Origin: Deltaproteobacteria bacterium HGW-Deltaproteobacteria-15
Lineage (GTDB): Bacteria > Desulfobacterota > DSM-4660 > Desulfatiglandales > HGW-15
Length of the DNA: 64,000 bases
Reading direction: 5' to 3'
Assembly: GCA_002840535.1 (NCBI GenBank)
Contig: PHBH01000009.1
Coordinates: forward strand, 1 to 64,000
Shown here: piece by piece, positions 1-8,440 of the stretch
Numbering within the stretch: the first letter of the stretch is position 1
Layout of the letters: the number at the start of each line of letters is the position of its first letter
The notes under the pieces: generated by a model
What the model saw: only the letters and a program-made list of their open reading frames with translations
Told to the model about the DNA's origin: nothing
Database searches by the model: none
Translations under genes and position numbers: made by a program

Positions 1-3000
1 GTTCCCTAATGTCATTACGACCGAAGTCTGCCTGGGGCTCCAACTTCATGGCCTTCAAGAATTTGAGCAGGTCCTCGTAGAGATGGTTCAGATCTCCCAT
101 CACCACCGCCCCATTCTCCATCACCAGAGGGGGCCTGAGGCCGGGAGGGAGCACGGGCATGACCTCAATCATCAGGTGAGAGACAGGAATGTGCGACCGA
201 AGAAACGAATCGATGACTTCGAGCCTCTTCTTGATCTGTTCTTGACGGGCAGTTCCCTTCTCCTTTCTCATGAGGGCAATGAGCTCGTCTACCAGAACCA
301 CACGGATTTCTCGAAGTCGCTCCTCTGTAAAGGAAGATAGAAGCCTTCCCAACAAGGTGATGGATGATCCACTCTTGGAGAGTCCCTCGTCGATGATCGC
401 TCTGATCGAGTCCAGGCGCTTGTCCCAAAGGAGTTTTTTCAGGCTTGGGTAGTCGGAGTTGTAGCTGCTGCCACCCAGCTTCATCCTCTTCTCGAAATGA
501 GTTCTGAACTCTTCAGAGGCAACGAGAAGCAAGCCGATGAAAAGCAGGGCGTCCGTTTTCTTTCCAAATGACACGTGCGGCTCGTCGATGAGAAATCCCT
601 TCAGCGACTCAGTGGAGATCCCAAGCAGACGGGATGCCACGTGCATGAAAGAAACGTTGAACACCGGGTGAGGGAGATCGATATGGCCTATCCTAAGCCG
701 TCTCACCTCATTCGACGTGATCTCTACGCCGCATTTCTCGCACCTTCCCGTACTCGCTGGTGAAGAGGGATGAATAACTCCGCAACGGCAGGTCCAATCG
801 AGAAGAGGTCCGAAGATGGTTTGGGAAAAGATGCCATCGTCTGTGTATCCGCCACGTTCCGTTCCGCTGTCCGGATTGCTGATCGATCCGGCCGAGAAGT
901 GCGCGATATCGGAACGACTGGCTGGCCGGATGCCTACCTCCGACACTCTCTCCGGGCGAATGGGCCATTTGGGGTTCAAGAAGTCTATTGGATTTCCCTG
1001 ACTGTCCAGAAAATCCAATTTCAATCCGCAACAAAGTAGATAAAGTGCCAGCACCTTGAGAAACCCGGGTTGTCCCGGAGAAGGCTCGCTCGATCGGCCA
1101 CCGAACTTCTGCGCATGATAGAGAAGCTCTCTTCCTGAAGGATTGTCCGACTTCAGGGTGATCATCTCCTGAATGATATGACGCGCGTTGTGAGCCTCAA
1201 GCGCACATATTTCCATCTCGCCCACGCGCTGGCCCCCCTCCCTTCGTTTTCCCTGAAGGGGCTGTTGCGACACCGCGCTGTATTTGTGCATGGCGAACCC
1301 CCTTCCATGCACCTTTTTCTCGGCGAGATGATTAAGCTTGAGCATGTAGGCATAGCCGATGGTGACCGACGCTTTGGTCTGCTCCTTTGTCAATGGGTCG
1401 GTCAGGTATGCCTGCCCATTGTGATCGAGCGGCGCGAGACGTTCTTGATAGGCGTGTTTCAAAATCCCGAGGGAATCGGAGAAAGGGGGAATAGGTTCCA
1501 GAGGCCCACGCCCCGCCCTGTGTGCAAACCACCCCATATGAGTTTCATATAGCTGTCCGAGATTCAACCTGGAGATTACGCCAAGTGGGTTCAAGACCAT
1601 CTCAACGTGGGTATGGGGAAGCAATCCGTCGTGCTCGTGGTGGCTCCAGGGATCATTGAAGTAAGGCATTTCTTCGTCGGGCTGAATGACGGAAACAACC
1701 CCCTTTCCGCCGTGACGGTTGGCCACCTTGTCCCCCACCTTGAGAGGTTTGGGAGGACTCTCGACCTGTATTCTGACGATTTTCCGGACCCCTCTGGGAA
1801 GCCGGTATCCTGGATCGGCTGAAATTGAGTTCACCTCGACTACCCGCCCCCACTCGCCTTTGGGCACACGAAAAGATTGATCGCCCGGCGAGACCGTCCC
1901 TTTCCTAAGAGCCATGGCTGCCATCTGAAACAGTGACATGGATTCCCTCAGGTGGGGATCGACGATCCCAACCAGCACGTCTCCGGGCTCTACCCACTCG
2001 CCCTTCCTGATGATGCCAACCTTGTCGAGTTTGTTCTTTCTGGCATCGGAGCAATGAATATCCCTGGTTATCTCCTGCCGGACCGTCTTCCTCTTGGGAT
2101 TTCCCGTATCTTGATCTGTAACGACGGTGGTTTCCTTTATCTCGACTGAATAATCGAAGCGCTGGACGTGTTCAAGTTTCCGACTCGCACTTTCGGAGAT
2201 AACGACGGCGTCCTCGAAGTTGAGTCCATTGTAGGGCATGTAGGCGACCAGGAGGTTCTTCCCCAAACCCCGGGCATCCCGTCCATCCGCAAGAATTCTC
2301 TCGTATCCTGTCTGGACCAATGGAGGCTCGGGCTCTTTTAGAGGAAGTGCTTGTCGCATGGCAGAACATGCCATCAATACTCGGTTGGCGTCGTTATGTT
2401 GGAGAAAGGGAACCAACCTTGCTGCGAGACTGAACTGCTGGTGGGGGAAGGCATCGATGTAGCGGATGTTCCGAGAGTCCACGGGCTGGTACTCCATCGA
2501 ACCGCACCGTGCCCAGACTGCCTTGCCGGAACAGAGGGCTTCCCTCTGATCGAAATACGCGATCCACGATTTTTCATCCTCTTCTTGGGCTGCAGAGAGG
2601 TAAACCACTTCATCCTCTTGAATCTGCATGTTGCCGTTGTCTAGGCTGATCACCCGGTGAAGAGGAACTTCGATGAGACCGAGGTGACTGATTCGCGCCT
2701 CGAGCGGAGTCGACAAGGTGAGGCCCAAACGGTCGCTCTGCGGTGTATCCACAGGACACAATCGGCCGCAATGAGTCCAGTGAAGATCCCGCACTTCCTT
2801 CACATGCGTGCTTGAGATTCCGCCCGGCCCAAAGAGGGTGATTCTCCTGTGGATGGCCTTCCTTTCGAGCAAGTTCTCACGGGGTACGATATGGGAAAGT
2901 TCGGAGACTGCAAACAGCTGCTTCCTGATAGTCCGGAATGTGTCACATCCGAGGATCGACCGCTCGACGAGCTTCGCGAACTCGCCAGCTTCCAGGGTTT

Positions 3001-4144
3001 TCGAAGTCCTGTAATCAACCTTCCTTTTCACGGAACGTTCCAGGTGCCTCAGGGCGCGAGGAACGATCTCCTCTTTTAGAAGATCTCCAATGAGTCGGAC
3101 CCTCTTGTCGGCCAGAGAGTACTTATCGTCCACAGGCAAGTCCAGGCCGTTACAGAGTCCCGAAAGATACCTGCAAATACCCTCTATGTCCTCAGCGGTG
3201 AGGGAGGGACTGCTCTGGGGAACGTGTCCGCTGATACGACTGAGGCGACGATTGACCTGGTAGCGCCCCAATTCGGAGAGGTAGTTGCGATCGAGGAGTT
3301 CCTCTCTGATCCGTTTCTTTTGCTCCACCTCATTTTCGCGTTTTTTCTCGGCCCTCACGCCGACGCACTGTCCGATCTTGCGCCATTCATCTCCTTCGCC
3401 CCAATCCTCACGCTCTTCTTCCTCGGATTCCTCTGGCCCCACCTCACCATGTTTTACGGCGTGGTTGGGCTCTCCAAGTGGAATGTCGGATGGAGGCTCG
3501 ATGCCCAATGACCGGAAGAGGTCAGCGGCCGAAAACCATCCGTCTCGCCTGACTCTGACACTAATGCTACCATCCTTCCCGGTGATCGATTCCCAGATCT
3601 GAAGGGGGAGTAGGCCCTTCTGCTCTTCAGGTGTCTTGAAGGTATCGAACTCCAGCCACACCCCGTCGTTGGGGATCAACCTGGCGGAGTAACGGATCTT
3701 GTCGACAGCGTACTTTCCACCGTCAGGGTTTCTGTATGATCTCACCATTTCTTCGCGGCGGAAGGTCAAGCCCGGACCCCGCCTCAGTTGGGCGATGATC
3801 GCACGCTCTTTACCATTGATGATGAAATTTCCTTCGTTGGTTTCTTTGGGAATCCGCCCCAGTCGGATCGTGTGCGGCTCGCTTGACCTGTCAAATCTCA
3901 ATATGCAGGAAATGGTCTGCGTGTAATCGAGATTGAGCTCCTGGCAGAGTGCTTCAGGCTTCTGAGCGGTGATATCCTCATCGAAATGTAGTTCCAGCTC
4001 GGAGACCCCGGGGCCGAAGGAGATCATGCCTCCGCAACCGTTCATCACTCTGCAGAGGGACTCCTCCAACATGGAGGGGAATGTCTTGTGCCAGAAGTTT
4101 TCGTAGGAATCGCCATGGACGCTCACCACTCTCTCACTTCCCAT
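1..4144 (-). CDS. rpoBC: Fused RNA polymerase beta/beta-prime subunit, partial (runs off left edge)
   Basis: One uninterrupted minus-strand frame of 1381 codons begins at ATG 4144 (GGAGGT 10 nt upstream) and has no stop before position 1. Residues 1 to about 1045 follow bacterial RpoB in order: fork region near 102-125 (NFIINGKERAIIAQL), rifampicin-region equivalent at 416-442, RDLHWTHCGRLCPVDTP at 452-468, GKNLLVAYMPYNGLNFEDA near 627, GDKVANRHGGKG near 803 with the two NTP-contacting lysines, and QRVGEMEICALEA near the beta C-terminus. From about 1046 it continues without a stop as RpoC: IFGPLLDWTCRCG, zinc cysteines C1119, C1121, C1135 and C1138, VRRLRIGHIDLPHPV, then LPPGLRPPLV and GDLNHLYEDL. 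The beta-prime catalytic Asp motif would lie beyond the window. The beta part is about 300 residues shorter than E. coli RpoB. It lies 68 bp after a radical SAM gene, probably in one operon. It is not the host polymerase operon: no ribosomal protein genes adjoin it and it sits in a mobile element. Fusion and identity are certain from sequence; activity is inferred. Confidence 0.94.
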   Translation of the reverse strand, partial: MGSERVVSVHGDSYENFWHKTFPSMLEESLCRVMNGCGGMISFGPGVSELELHFDEDITAQKPEALCQELNLDYTQTISCILRFDRSSEPHTIRLGRIPKETNEGNFIINGKERAIIAQLRRGPGLTFRREEMVRSYRNPDGGKYAVDKIRYSARLIPNDGVWLEFDTFKTPEEQKGLLPLQIWESITGKDGSISVRVRRDGWFSAADLFRSLGIEPPSDIPLGEPNHAVKHGEVGPEESEEEEREDWGEGDEWRKIGQCVGVRAEKKRENEVEQKKRIREELLDRNYLSELGRYQVNRRLSRISGHVPQSSPSLTAEDIEGICRYLSGLCNGLDLPVDDKYSLADKRVRLIGDLLKEEIVPRALRHLERSVKRKVDYRTSKTLEAGEFAKLVERSILGCDTFRTIRKQLFAVSELSHIVPRENLLERKAIHRRITLFGPGGISSTHVKEVRDLHWTHCGRLCPVDTPQSDRLGLTLSTPLEARISHLGLIEVPLHRVISLDNGNMQIQEDEVVYLSAAQEEDEKSWIAYFDQREALCSGKAVWARCGSMEYQPVDSRNIRYIDAFPHQQFSLAARLVPFLQHNDANRVLMACSAMRQALPLKEPEPPLVQTGYERILADGRDARGLGKNLLVAYMPYNGLNFEDAVVISESASRKLEHVQRFDYSVEIKETTVVTDQDTGNPKRKTVRQEITRDIHCSDARKNKLDKVGIIRKGEWVEPGDVLVGIVDPHLRESMSLFQMAAMALRKGTVSPGDQSFRVPKGEWGRVVEVNSISADPGYRLPRGVRKIVRIQVESPPKPLKVGDKVANRHGGKGVVSVIQPDEEMPYFNDPWSHHEHDGLLPHTHVEMVLNPLGVISRLNLGQLYETHMGWFAHRAGRGPLEPIPPFSDSLGILKHAYQERLAPLDHNGQAYLTDPLTKEQTKASVTIGYAYMLKLNHLAEKKVHGRGFAMHKYSAVSQQPLQGKRREGGQRVGEMEICALEAHNARHIIQEMITLKSDNPSGRELLYHAQKFGGRSSEPSPGQPGFLKVLALYLLCCGLKLDFLDSQGNPIDFLNPKWPIRPERVSEVGIRPASRSDIAHFSAGSISNPDSGTERGGYTDDGIFSQTIFGPLLDWTCRCGVIHPSSPASTGRCEKCGVEITSNEVRRLRIGHIDLPHPVFNVSFMHVASRLLGISTESLKGFLIDEPHVSFGKKTDALLFIGLLLVASEEFRTHFEKRMKLGGSSYNSDYPSLKKLLWDKRLDSIRAIIDEGLSKSGSSITLLGRLLSSFTEERLREIRVVLVDELIALMRKEKGTARQEQIKKRLEVIDSFLRSHIPVSHLMIEVMPVLPPGLRPPLVMENGAVVMGDLNHLYEDLLKFLKAMKLEPQADFGRNDIRE

Positions 4145-4212
4145 CTAGATCTGGACCTCCTGGCATATACTGACCTGAGCATCTGAAGAGGGGTCAGGCG
4201 GTGACACCGCTA

Positions 4213-5148
4213 CTAGATCTGATACCCCCAATCGATATCATTCATCTCCGAGTATCCCGAATTCTCGATTGGCACCATCCTCTTCTCCCAGGTTTTCCAT
4301 TTCGGCGTCGGCATCAAGACTTCCACTGTTTTGGGCTCACCATTCTCGATCACGTGTTCGCCGCTTTTGACCTGGAGATCCTCAAAGGCCACATCCTTTC
4401 TGCCTTTAACCCTGGTAAGCCTGCCTTCCAGGAGCGCATCCTCATCCCAGTAATTCATCTTCTTGTGCTTGAAGGCCCTCGCCCCGCTCTCAAACCCGAT
4501 TCTTCTGAGCTCCGCTGCCTCATCCCGGTTCCCGATAAATGGCATGGCCATCACTCTCACGAAGACACCTCGATCGGAAAGGGCCTTGATGACGCCAAGG
4601 CGCTTACGGATCGTGGGAGCCGATCCTTCGAGGATCTTCTTCCTTGCCTCGCTCAGGGTAGTGATGGTCAATTCAACCTGCACCTGGTCACGCATACTCC
4701 TTAAGGTGTCAAGATGCTTCAAGATCATGTGACTCTTGGTCAGGAGGTGGACCATCCAGTAATTCCCCCGCCGCCAATGGTCTCCGAATACCTCAAGGGT
4801 CTCCTGCACGATGTCCCGGCCTAATTCCTTCCTTGATCTTGCCATCACCTGCGGGAGGTAGCCCTCACTTGATTCGTTGACCTGGACTCTTTTCACGTGT
4901 TGAGGGAGATGTCGGTACTTTTCCAATTCTTCATCGAGACGGGCGGGGAGCCAGGTCTTGACTTTGACCTCCTTGCCGAACTCGGTGTGTACGCTGAAAG
5001 GGAACCCCTGCGTGTAACAGTACAGGCAGCCAAAGAAACACCCTATCGTTGCATTCAGGGTGAAAGGGAAATTGCTCTGGTTGATCTTCTTCTGAGGATT
5101 TAGCGCCCGGCCCGGTTTTTCTAGAAAGGTGACTTTCCTTTCGTACAC
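4213..5148 (-). CDS. Radical SAM protein, spore photoproduct lyase-like family
   Basis: This 311-residue protein starts at GTG 5148 behind an AGGAGG site 5 nt away. The radical SAM iron-sulfur motif CxxxCxxC is at C37, C41 and C44 (GCFFGCLYCYTQ), within an arrangement typical of SplB-like radical SAM proteins. Such proteins bind a [4Fe-4S] cluster and cleave S-adenosylmethionine to make a 5'-deoxyadenosyl radical. The substrate is unknown, and DNA photoproduct repair is only one possibility for this broad family. The gene is upstream of and in line with the fused RNA polymerase gene (68 bp gap), so the two are probably co-transcribed; whether it modifies the polymerase, nucleic acid or something else cannot be told from sequence. 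Confidence 0.85.
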   Translation of the reverse strand: MYERKVTFLEKPGRALNPQKKINQSNFPFTLNATIGCFFGCLYCYTQGFPFSVHTEFGKEVKVKTWLPARLDEELEKYRHLPQHVKRVQVNESSEGYLPQVMARSRKELGRDIVQETLEVFGDHWRRGNYWMVHLLTKSHMILKHLDTLRSMRDQVQVELTITTLSEARKKILEGSAPTIRKRLGVIKALSDRGVFVRVMAMPFIGNRDEAAELRRIGFESGARAFKHKKMNYWDEDALLEGRLTRVKGRKDVAFEDLQVKSGEHVIENGEPKTVEVLMPTPKWKTWEKRMVPIENSGYSEMNDIDWGYQI

Positions 5149-5338
5149 GTGTTCCTCCTTACTTCAGAATTCTGATTCGTTGACCTCAAGTGTGTAGATA
5201 AGTTTTCATCGGTATTCCGTTGGGAAAGCTTGAGAAAACCCGAAAATTCGGCTGCATTTTCCCAGTTCATCGGGCCATGAGTGTGTGAACCGGGCGCCCT
5301 GCCCAACCTCCCATGCTGCCCGGGCGATCTGACCAATA

Positions 5339-5357
5339 TGGCAAATCAAGATTGCCA
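5339..5357. promoter_or_regulatory. Inverted repeat in divergent intergenic region (candidate operator)
   Basis: TGGCAA and TTGCCA form perfect 6-bp arms around a 7-nt spacer. The site lies in the 420-bp gap (5149-5568) between the leftward radical SAM/RNA polymerase genes and the rightward gene at 5569, so it could control either. Apart from this and the promoter at 5493 I see nothing definite in the gap, and I found no convincing promoter for the leftward operon. Confidence 0.3.
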
Positions 5358-5492
5358 AACCCCCGCCCATCAAGGTGCCGACACTCCGCCGATCCCGGGC
5401 AATCTGCCATCCGTGTCACAACGGAAACGAAGAACGCCCAACAGCAAATTGCCTCGAAATTCCGCCGAAATTGCCCCAAAATACCTGCCACC

Positions 5493-5520
5493 TTGACATC
5501 CGAAGGCATTCTGCTACGAT
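5493..5520 (+). promoter_or_regulatory. Sigma-70-type promoter for the 5569 gene
   Basis: A perfect TTGACA -35 box (5493-5498) is followed after 16 bp by TACGAT (5515-5520). Predicted transcription start is about 5527, giving a leader of about 40 nt before the GTG at 5569. Confidence 0.6.
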
Positions 5521-5568
5521 TTCGACGTTTTCACCTCTGCTTACGAGCAGTTAGCAAGGACGAAAAGC

Positions 5569-6486
5569 GTGCCCACCTCCACGACCGCCCGCGTCAGGCA
5601 TGAACCCGCAGAGATCCGTAAGTTCGTTTCCATATCAGACCTGTTCCGGGATTTTGCCTCCGACTACAAGGACGATCCGAGAGAGACCCCTGTCGTGGCT
5701 GGAGCTAATATGGCTGCCAGAAAGAGCGACGACAGCACCTTCGTCAATCTCTGCACCGCCTTCGTGGCTTGGTGGAGGGCTAAGAGACGAGTGATCTGGA
5801 GGGTGAAGCCGGACACTGCTGCGTATCTCCGGACCGTGGGTCTTCATTTCGTCCCCGAGAAACCACCGGAATCATGGTCAGGCGATGCCATAGTGATCGA
5901 GTCCACGGACAAGAGGATACCCCTTTTTGACGATGTCTTCTCTGTGGCCGCCTACCGGACCGAGGCAGTGACGACAGGAAAGGATCGCTACTTCTTCGTC
6001 ACCCTGACCACCACCGGAGGGGCTTTCGTAAGCTCCGTGAAAGCAGACGTGGGCAGGATCGATGGTGATCGGGATCTGGCCGAAATACCCTTCGTCCAAC
6101 TAGGGGAACCGGGCGCGACCGAGGACCTCCAGAAGCGGACGATCAGCTGCACCCGGTTCGTCTTCGCGTTTTCATTCTATGCTCTCAGCCCTGAGCGGGT
6201 GGAGATCCGAGACCTGGGGGGGCCTATCCTCCGGGACGCGAAAAGAAAACCGGTCAAACGGCAGGGAAAGTCAGTCTATCTTTGGCAGTACAAAGACATG
6301 AGCATCATCTACCGGAGAGATGTGGGCGCCGATCCCCGAGGACCCCTGGACAAGACCGGGCTCGAACTATCCCCGGTGATCGTTTCGCCCTACATCCGCT
6401 GGCACCGAGACAAAGCCGTTATCGTGGATCAGCACGAGAGCCACAGGTGGAAGAGATTTGGGGCCGGCGAGATGCGGAAACTGTAA
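5569..6486 (+). CDS. Hypothetical protein of unknown family (305 aa)
   Basis: The frame starts at GTG 5569, downstream of AAGGACG, and ends at 6486. I do not recognise the family. There is no signal peptide and no obvious membrane segment. It is rich in charged residues and aromatics, with an aromatic/basic patch near residues 60-80 (FVAWWRAKRRVIWRVK) and a C-terminal SPYIRWHR...DQHESHRWKR stretch dense in His, Arg and Trp. It is divergent from the radical SAM/RNA polymerase operon, has its own sigma-70 promoter and stands alone before the DISARM leader region. A nucleic-acid-binding role is possible from composition but unsupported by any motif. Confidence 0.7.
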   Translation: MPTSTTARVRHEPAEIRKFVSISDLFRDFASDYKDDPRETPVVAGANMAARKSDDSTFVNLCTAFVAWWRAKRRVIWRVKPDTAAYLRTVGLHFVPEKPPESWSGDAIVIESTDKRIPLFDDVFSVAAYRTEAVTTGKDRYFFVTLTTTGGAFVSSVKADVGRIDGDRDLAEIPFVQLGEPGATEDLQKRTISCTRFVFAFSFYALSPERVEIRDLGGPILRDAKRKPVKRQGKSVYLWQYKDMSIIYRRDVGADPRGPLDKTGLELSPVIVSPYIRWHRDKAVIVDQHESHRWKRFGAGEMRKL

Positions 6487-6570
6487 GGGACTCAATTCGG
6501 TCGATAAGCGGCGCATCATAATGTTCGCCAAACCGTTTTGATGATGGTCGTCCTTTTTGCCCACCCCTTC

Positions 6571-6720
6571 GTGTGTAACCGGGTCCCAACTCCATCCTGT
6601 GAACAGGCAAGCTCTTTATATTTATTATAGGCCCCCACCCCTTCACCTCAGGGAAGCTCTCCCTAGATAGATAAAAATACACACATCCCATTCACTTACA
6701 TCCGTTATCCATCCAATCAT
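6571..6720 (+). repeat. Diverged direct repeat, left copy (flanks DISARM island)
   Basis: This intergenic segment resembles 25366-25490. Shared blocks in the same order are GTGTG...GGGTCCC, the 20-nt block TATTTATTATAGGCCCCC with its preceding T-rich stretch, TAGATA(A/G)ATAAA, and ATTCACTTACATCC-like sequence. It occupies most of the 524-bp gap 6487-7010, upstream of the DISARM promoter. The right copy follows the last gene of the island. It could be a recombination footprint, an insertion-site duplication or a shared upstream element; it encodes no obvious protein. Confidence 0.65.
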
Positions 6721-6758
6721 CCCGTCACCCGGACTTTTCAGATCGGGTTCTTAGATCG

Positions 6759-6787
6759 TTGACAAAGCCATGTCATTCATCTATTAT
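6759..6787 (+). promoter_or_regulatory. Strong sigma-70 promoter for the DISARM operon
   Basis: TTGACA (6759-6764), a 17-bp spacer and TATTAT (6782-6787) match the consensus closely. Predicted start is about 6794, leaving a leader of about 217 nt before the first ORF at 7011. That leader contains the terminator-like hairpin at 6907-6936. Confidence 0.72.
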
Positions 6788-6906
6788 TCCGCAGCAATTC
6801 GCATTTGATTCCGAAAGGTTACTCAAATCATGACATGAAGGCAGACTGCCCAGGTACATGGCAGCCCCTTGATAGAGGGAGAATGAGCAAACACGCACGA
6901 CAACAG

Positions 6907-6936
6907 ACCCCATTCTCAGACGAGAGGTGGGGTTTT
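6907..6936 (+). terminator. Leader hairpin with U-tract (candidate attenuator of DISARM operon)
   Basis: ACCCCA (6907-6912) pairs with TGGGGT (6928-6933), with an inner TCTC/GAGA stem and loop AGAC, followed by TTTT. It lies about 113 nt after the predicted start site and 75 nt before the first start codon, so the operon would be expressed only by read-through or a conformational switch. A moderate rather than strong terminator by eye. Confidence 0.45.
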
Positions 6937-7010
6937 GCATCTTTTCGCTAAACCCTCCTTCCGAGTCGATGCGAAACCGCTCGTGAAGGACGGAAGAAAG
7001 GAGGACGGCC

Positions 7011-7202
7011 ATGGCCGAGAAATGGATTGTCGTCTATGAGTATGACCTCGAAAACGGCATGTGCTTCATGGCGAAAGAGGATGCCGGGAAAGGGAAAGTG
7101 GCCATGTTCGACTCCAGGGAACAGGCCGAGGAATGGGTGTCATCAAGCGGAAACATCGACGAGGGAATGTGGGATATCAACTACATAAAGATAACTCTGT
7201 AG
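7011..7202 (+). CDS. Small hypothetical protein (63 aa), first gene of DISARM operon
   Basis: A good ribosome site (AAAGGAGG, 7 nt before ATG 7011) supports translation. The 63-residue product begins MAEKWIVVYEYDLENGMCF and is acidic and soluble, with no recognised domain. It is first in the operon, 35 bp before the cytosine methyltransferase, so it could be a small regulator or accessory protein of the defence system; I cannot assign a function. Confidence 0.6.
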   Translation: MAEKWIVVYEYDLENGMCFMAKEDAGKGKVAMFDSREQAEEWVSSSGNIDEGMWDINYIKITL

Positions 7203-7237
7203 ATTCTGAGCGATCGGTTTTGCCAACGGAATATCAT

Positions 7238-8440
7238 ATGGAACCATCAAAAAAATCCCGAAAAAGCGAGGAAACAGGGACAGGCATTTCCTGTGTGGAC
7301 ATCTTCTGCGGCGCGGGAGGGCTCACCTACGGCTTCGCGAAAGAAGGTATCTCCGTGGTGGCAGGCTTCGATCTGGACCCCGCATGTGAATACCCCTACT
7401 CCCGAAACAACGGTGCCAAGTTCATCAAGAAAGACATCTGCAAGATGCTGCCAAGCGAAATCGAGGAGCTTTTCATTCCAGGGACCGTAAGATTGCTCGC
7501 TGGCTGCGCGCCATGTCAACCATTCTCCACATATAGCCAGAGATACGATACCGAAGCCGATGGCAAGTGGAAGTTATTGACAGAGTTCGAGCGATTGGCC
7601 CTGGGGGTACGACCGGATATCCTGACCATGGAAAACGTCCCCACGATCGTGAAGCACCGAGTCTTCGAAAGCTTCGTGAAGAGTCTGACCGACGCGGATT
7701 ACCAAGTCTGGTCCGATGTGGTGGAATGTGCCGCATATGGTGTACCGCAAACCCGCAAGAGGATGGTGCTCATCGCCTCGTTACATGGGCAGATAGAGCT
7801 GATCTCCCCTACGAGAACCAGCGGGAAATACAAGACCGTCGGAAAGGTCATAGGAAGTCTGCCCGCATTGAAGGCGGGAGAGTCCAGCCGAAAAGATAGA
7901 CTTCACGTTGCTTCGAGTCTTTCGGAAACCAACCTGAAACGCATACGGGCTTCGAAGCCGGGAGGGACATGGCGTGATTGGCCCGATCGCCTTGTCGCGG
8001 AGTGCCACCGGAACGATTCGGGAAAGACCTACCCCAGCGTCTATGGGCGCATGGAGTGGGACAAACCCGCCCCCACTATGACTACCCAATGCTATGGGTT
8101 CGGGAATGGACGCTTCGGCCATCCAGATCAAGACAGGGGGATTTCGTTGCGCGAGGCGGCTTTGCTGCAGGGATTTCCGAGGAGCTACCGGTTCGTTCCG
8201 CCAAGAGGGAAAATCTACTTCAAGACCCTCGGTCGCTTGATCGGAAATGCAGTACCAGTCCATCTGGGACGCGCCATCGCGAAGAGTATCCTCGTTCACA
8301 TAAAGGAATTGGGAATCGATCTGAGTTCTGGAAACAAAGGTCTGCAAGAAGGCAAAGTTCGGCCCATGGTCACGAACCAAGACCCAACAGCAAGGGGCAA
8401 GAAAGGCGAAGTGATTTACCAAACTGCGGTGAAACGATGA
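7238..8440 (+). CDS. DNA (cytosine-5) methyltransferase of DISARM island
   Basis: The likely start is ATG 7238 (MEPSKKS), because upstream codons overlap the small gene at 7011 in another frame and give no family match. The 400-residue product has the m5C methyltransferase motifs in order: I (VDIFCGAGGLTYGF, residues about 17-30), IV with the catalytic Cys (GCAPCQPFST), VI (MENVP), VIII (QTRKRMVLIA) and X (LIGNAVPVHLGRAI). It transfers methyl from AdoMet to cytosine C5 at an unknown site. DrmMII of class 2 DISARM is an m5C enzyme, but this locus has the class 1 genes drmD and drmMI, so this may be an added partner of the downstream Vsr and GHKL genes. It overlaps drmD by ATGA. Confidence 0.9.
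   Translation: MEPSKKSRKSEETGTGISCVDIFCGAGGLTYGFAKEGISVVAGFDLDPACEYPYSRNNGAKFIKKDICKMLPSEIEELFIPGTVRLLAGCAPCQPFSTYSQRYDTEADGKWKLLTEFERLALGVRPDILTMENVPTIVKHRVFESFVKSLTDADYQVWSDVVECAAYGVPQTRKRMVLIASLHGQIELISPTRTSGKYKTVGKVIGSLPALKAGESSRKDRLHVASSLSETNLKRIRASKPGGTWRDWPDRLVAECHRNDSGKTYPSVYGRMEWDKPAPTMTTQCYGFGNGRFGHPDQDRGISLREAALLQGFPRSYRFVPPRGKIYFKTLGRLIGNAVPVHLGRAIAKSILVHIKELGIDLSSGNKGLQEGKVRPMVTNQDPTARGKKGEVIYQTAVKR

Noticed and set aside
1-4140. Many short plus- and minus-strand open frames of 60-170 codons
   Set aside because: They are shadows of the long minus-strand RNA polymerase frame, which has no stop in the window; none has a ribosome site or family match.
1-4144. The RNA polymerase gene as the host's own rpoB-rpoC
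   Set aside because: The neighbours are a radical SAM gene and defence genes rather than ribosomal protein genes, the beta part is much shorter than in chromosomal RpoB and pocket residues conserved in bacteria differ. This remains open until the host genome is examined.
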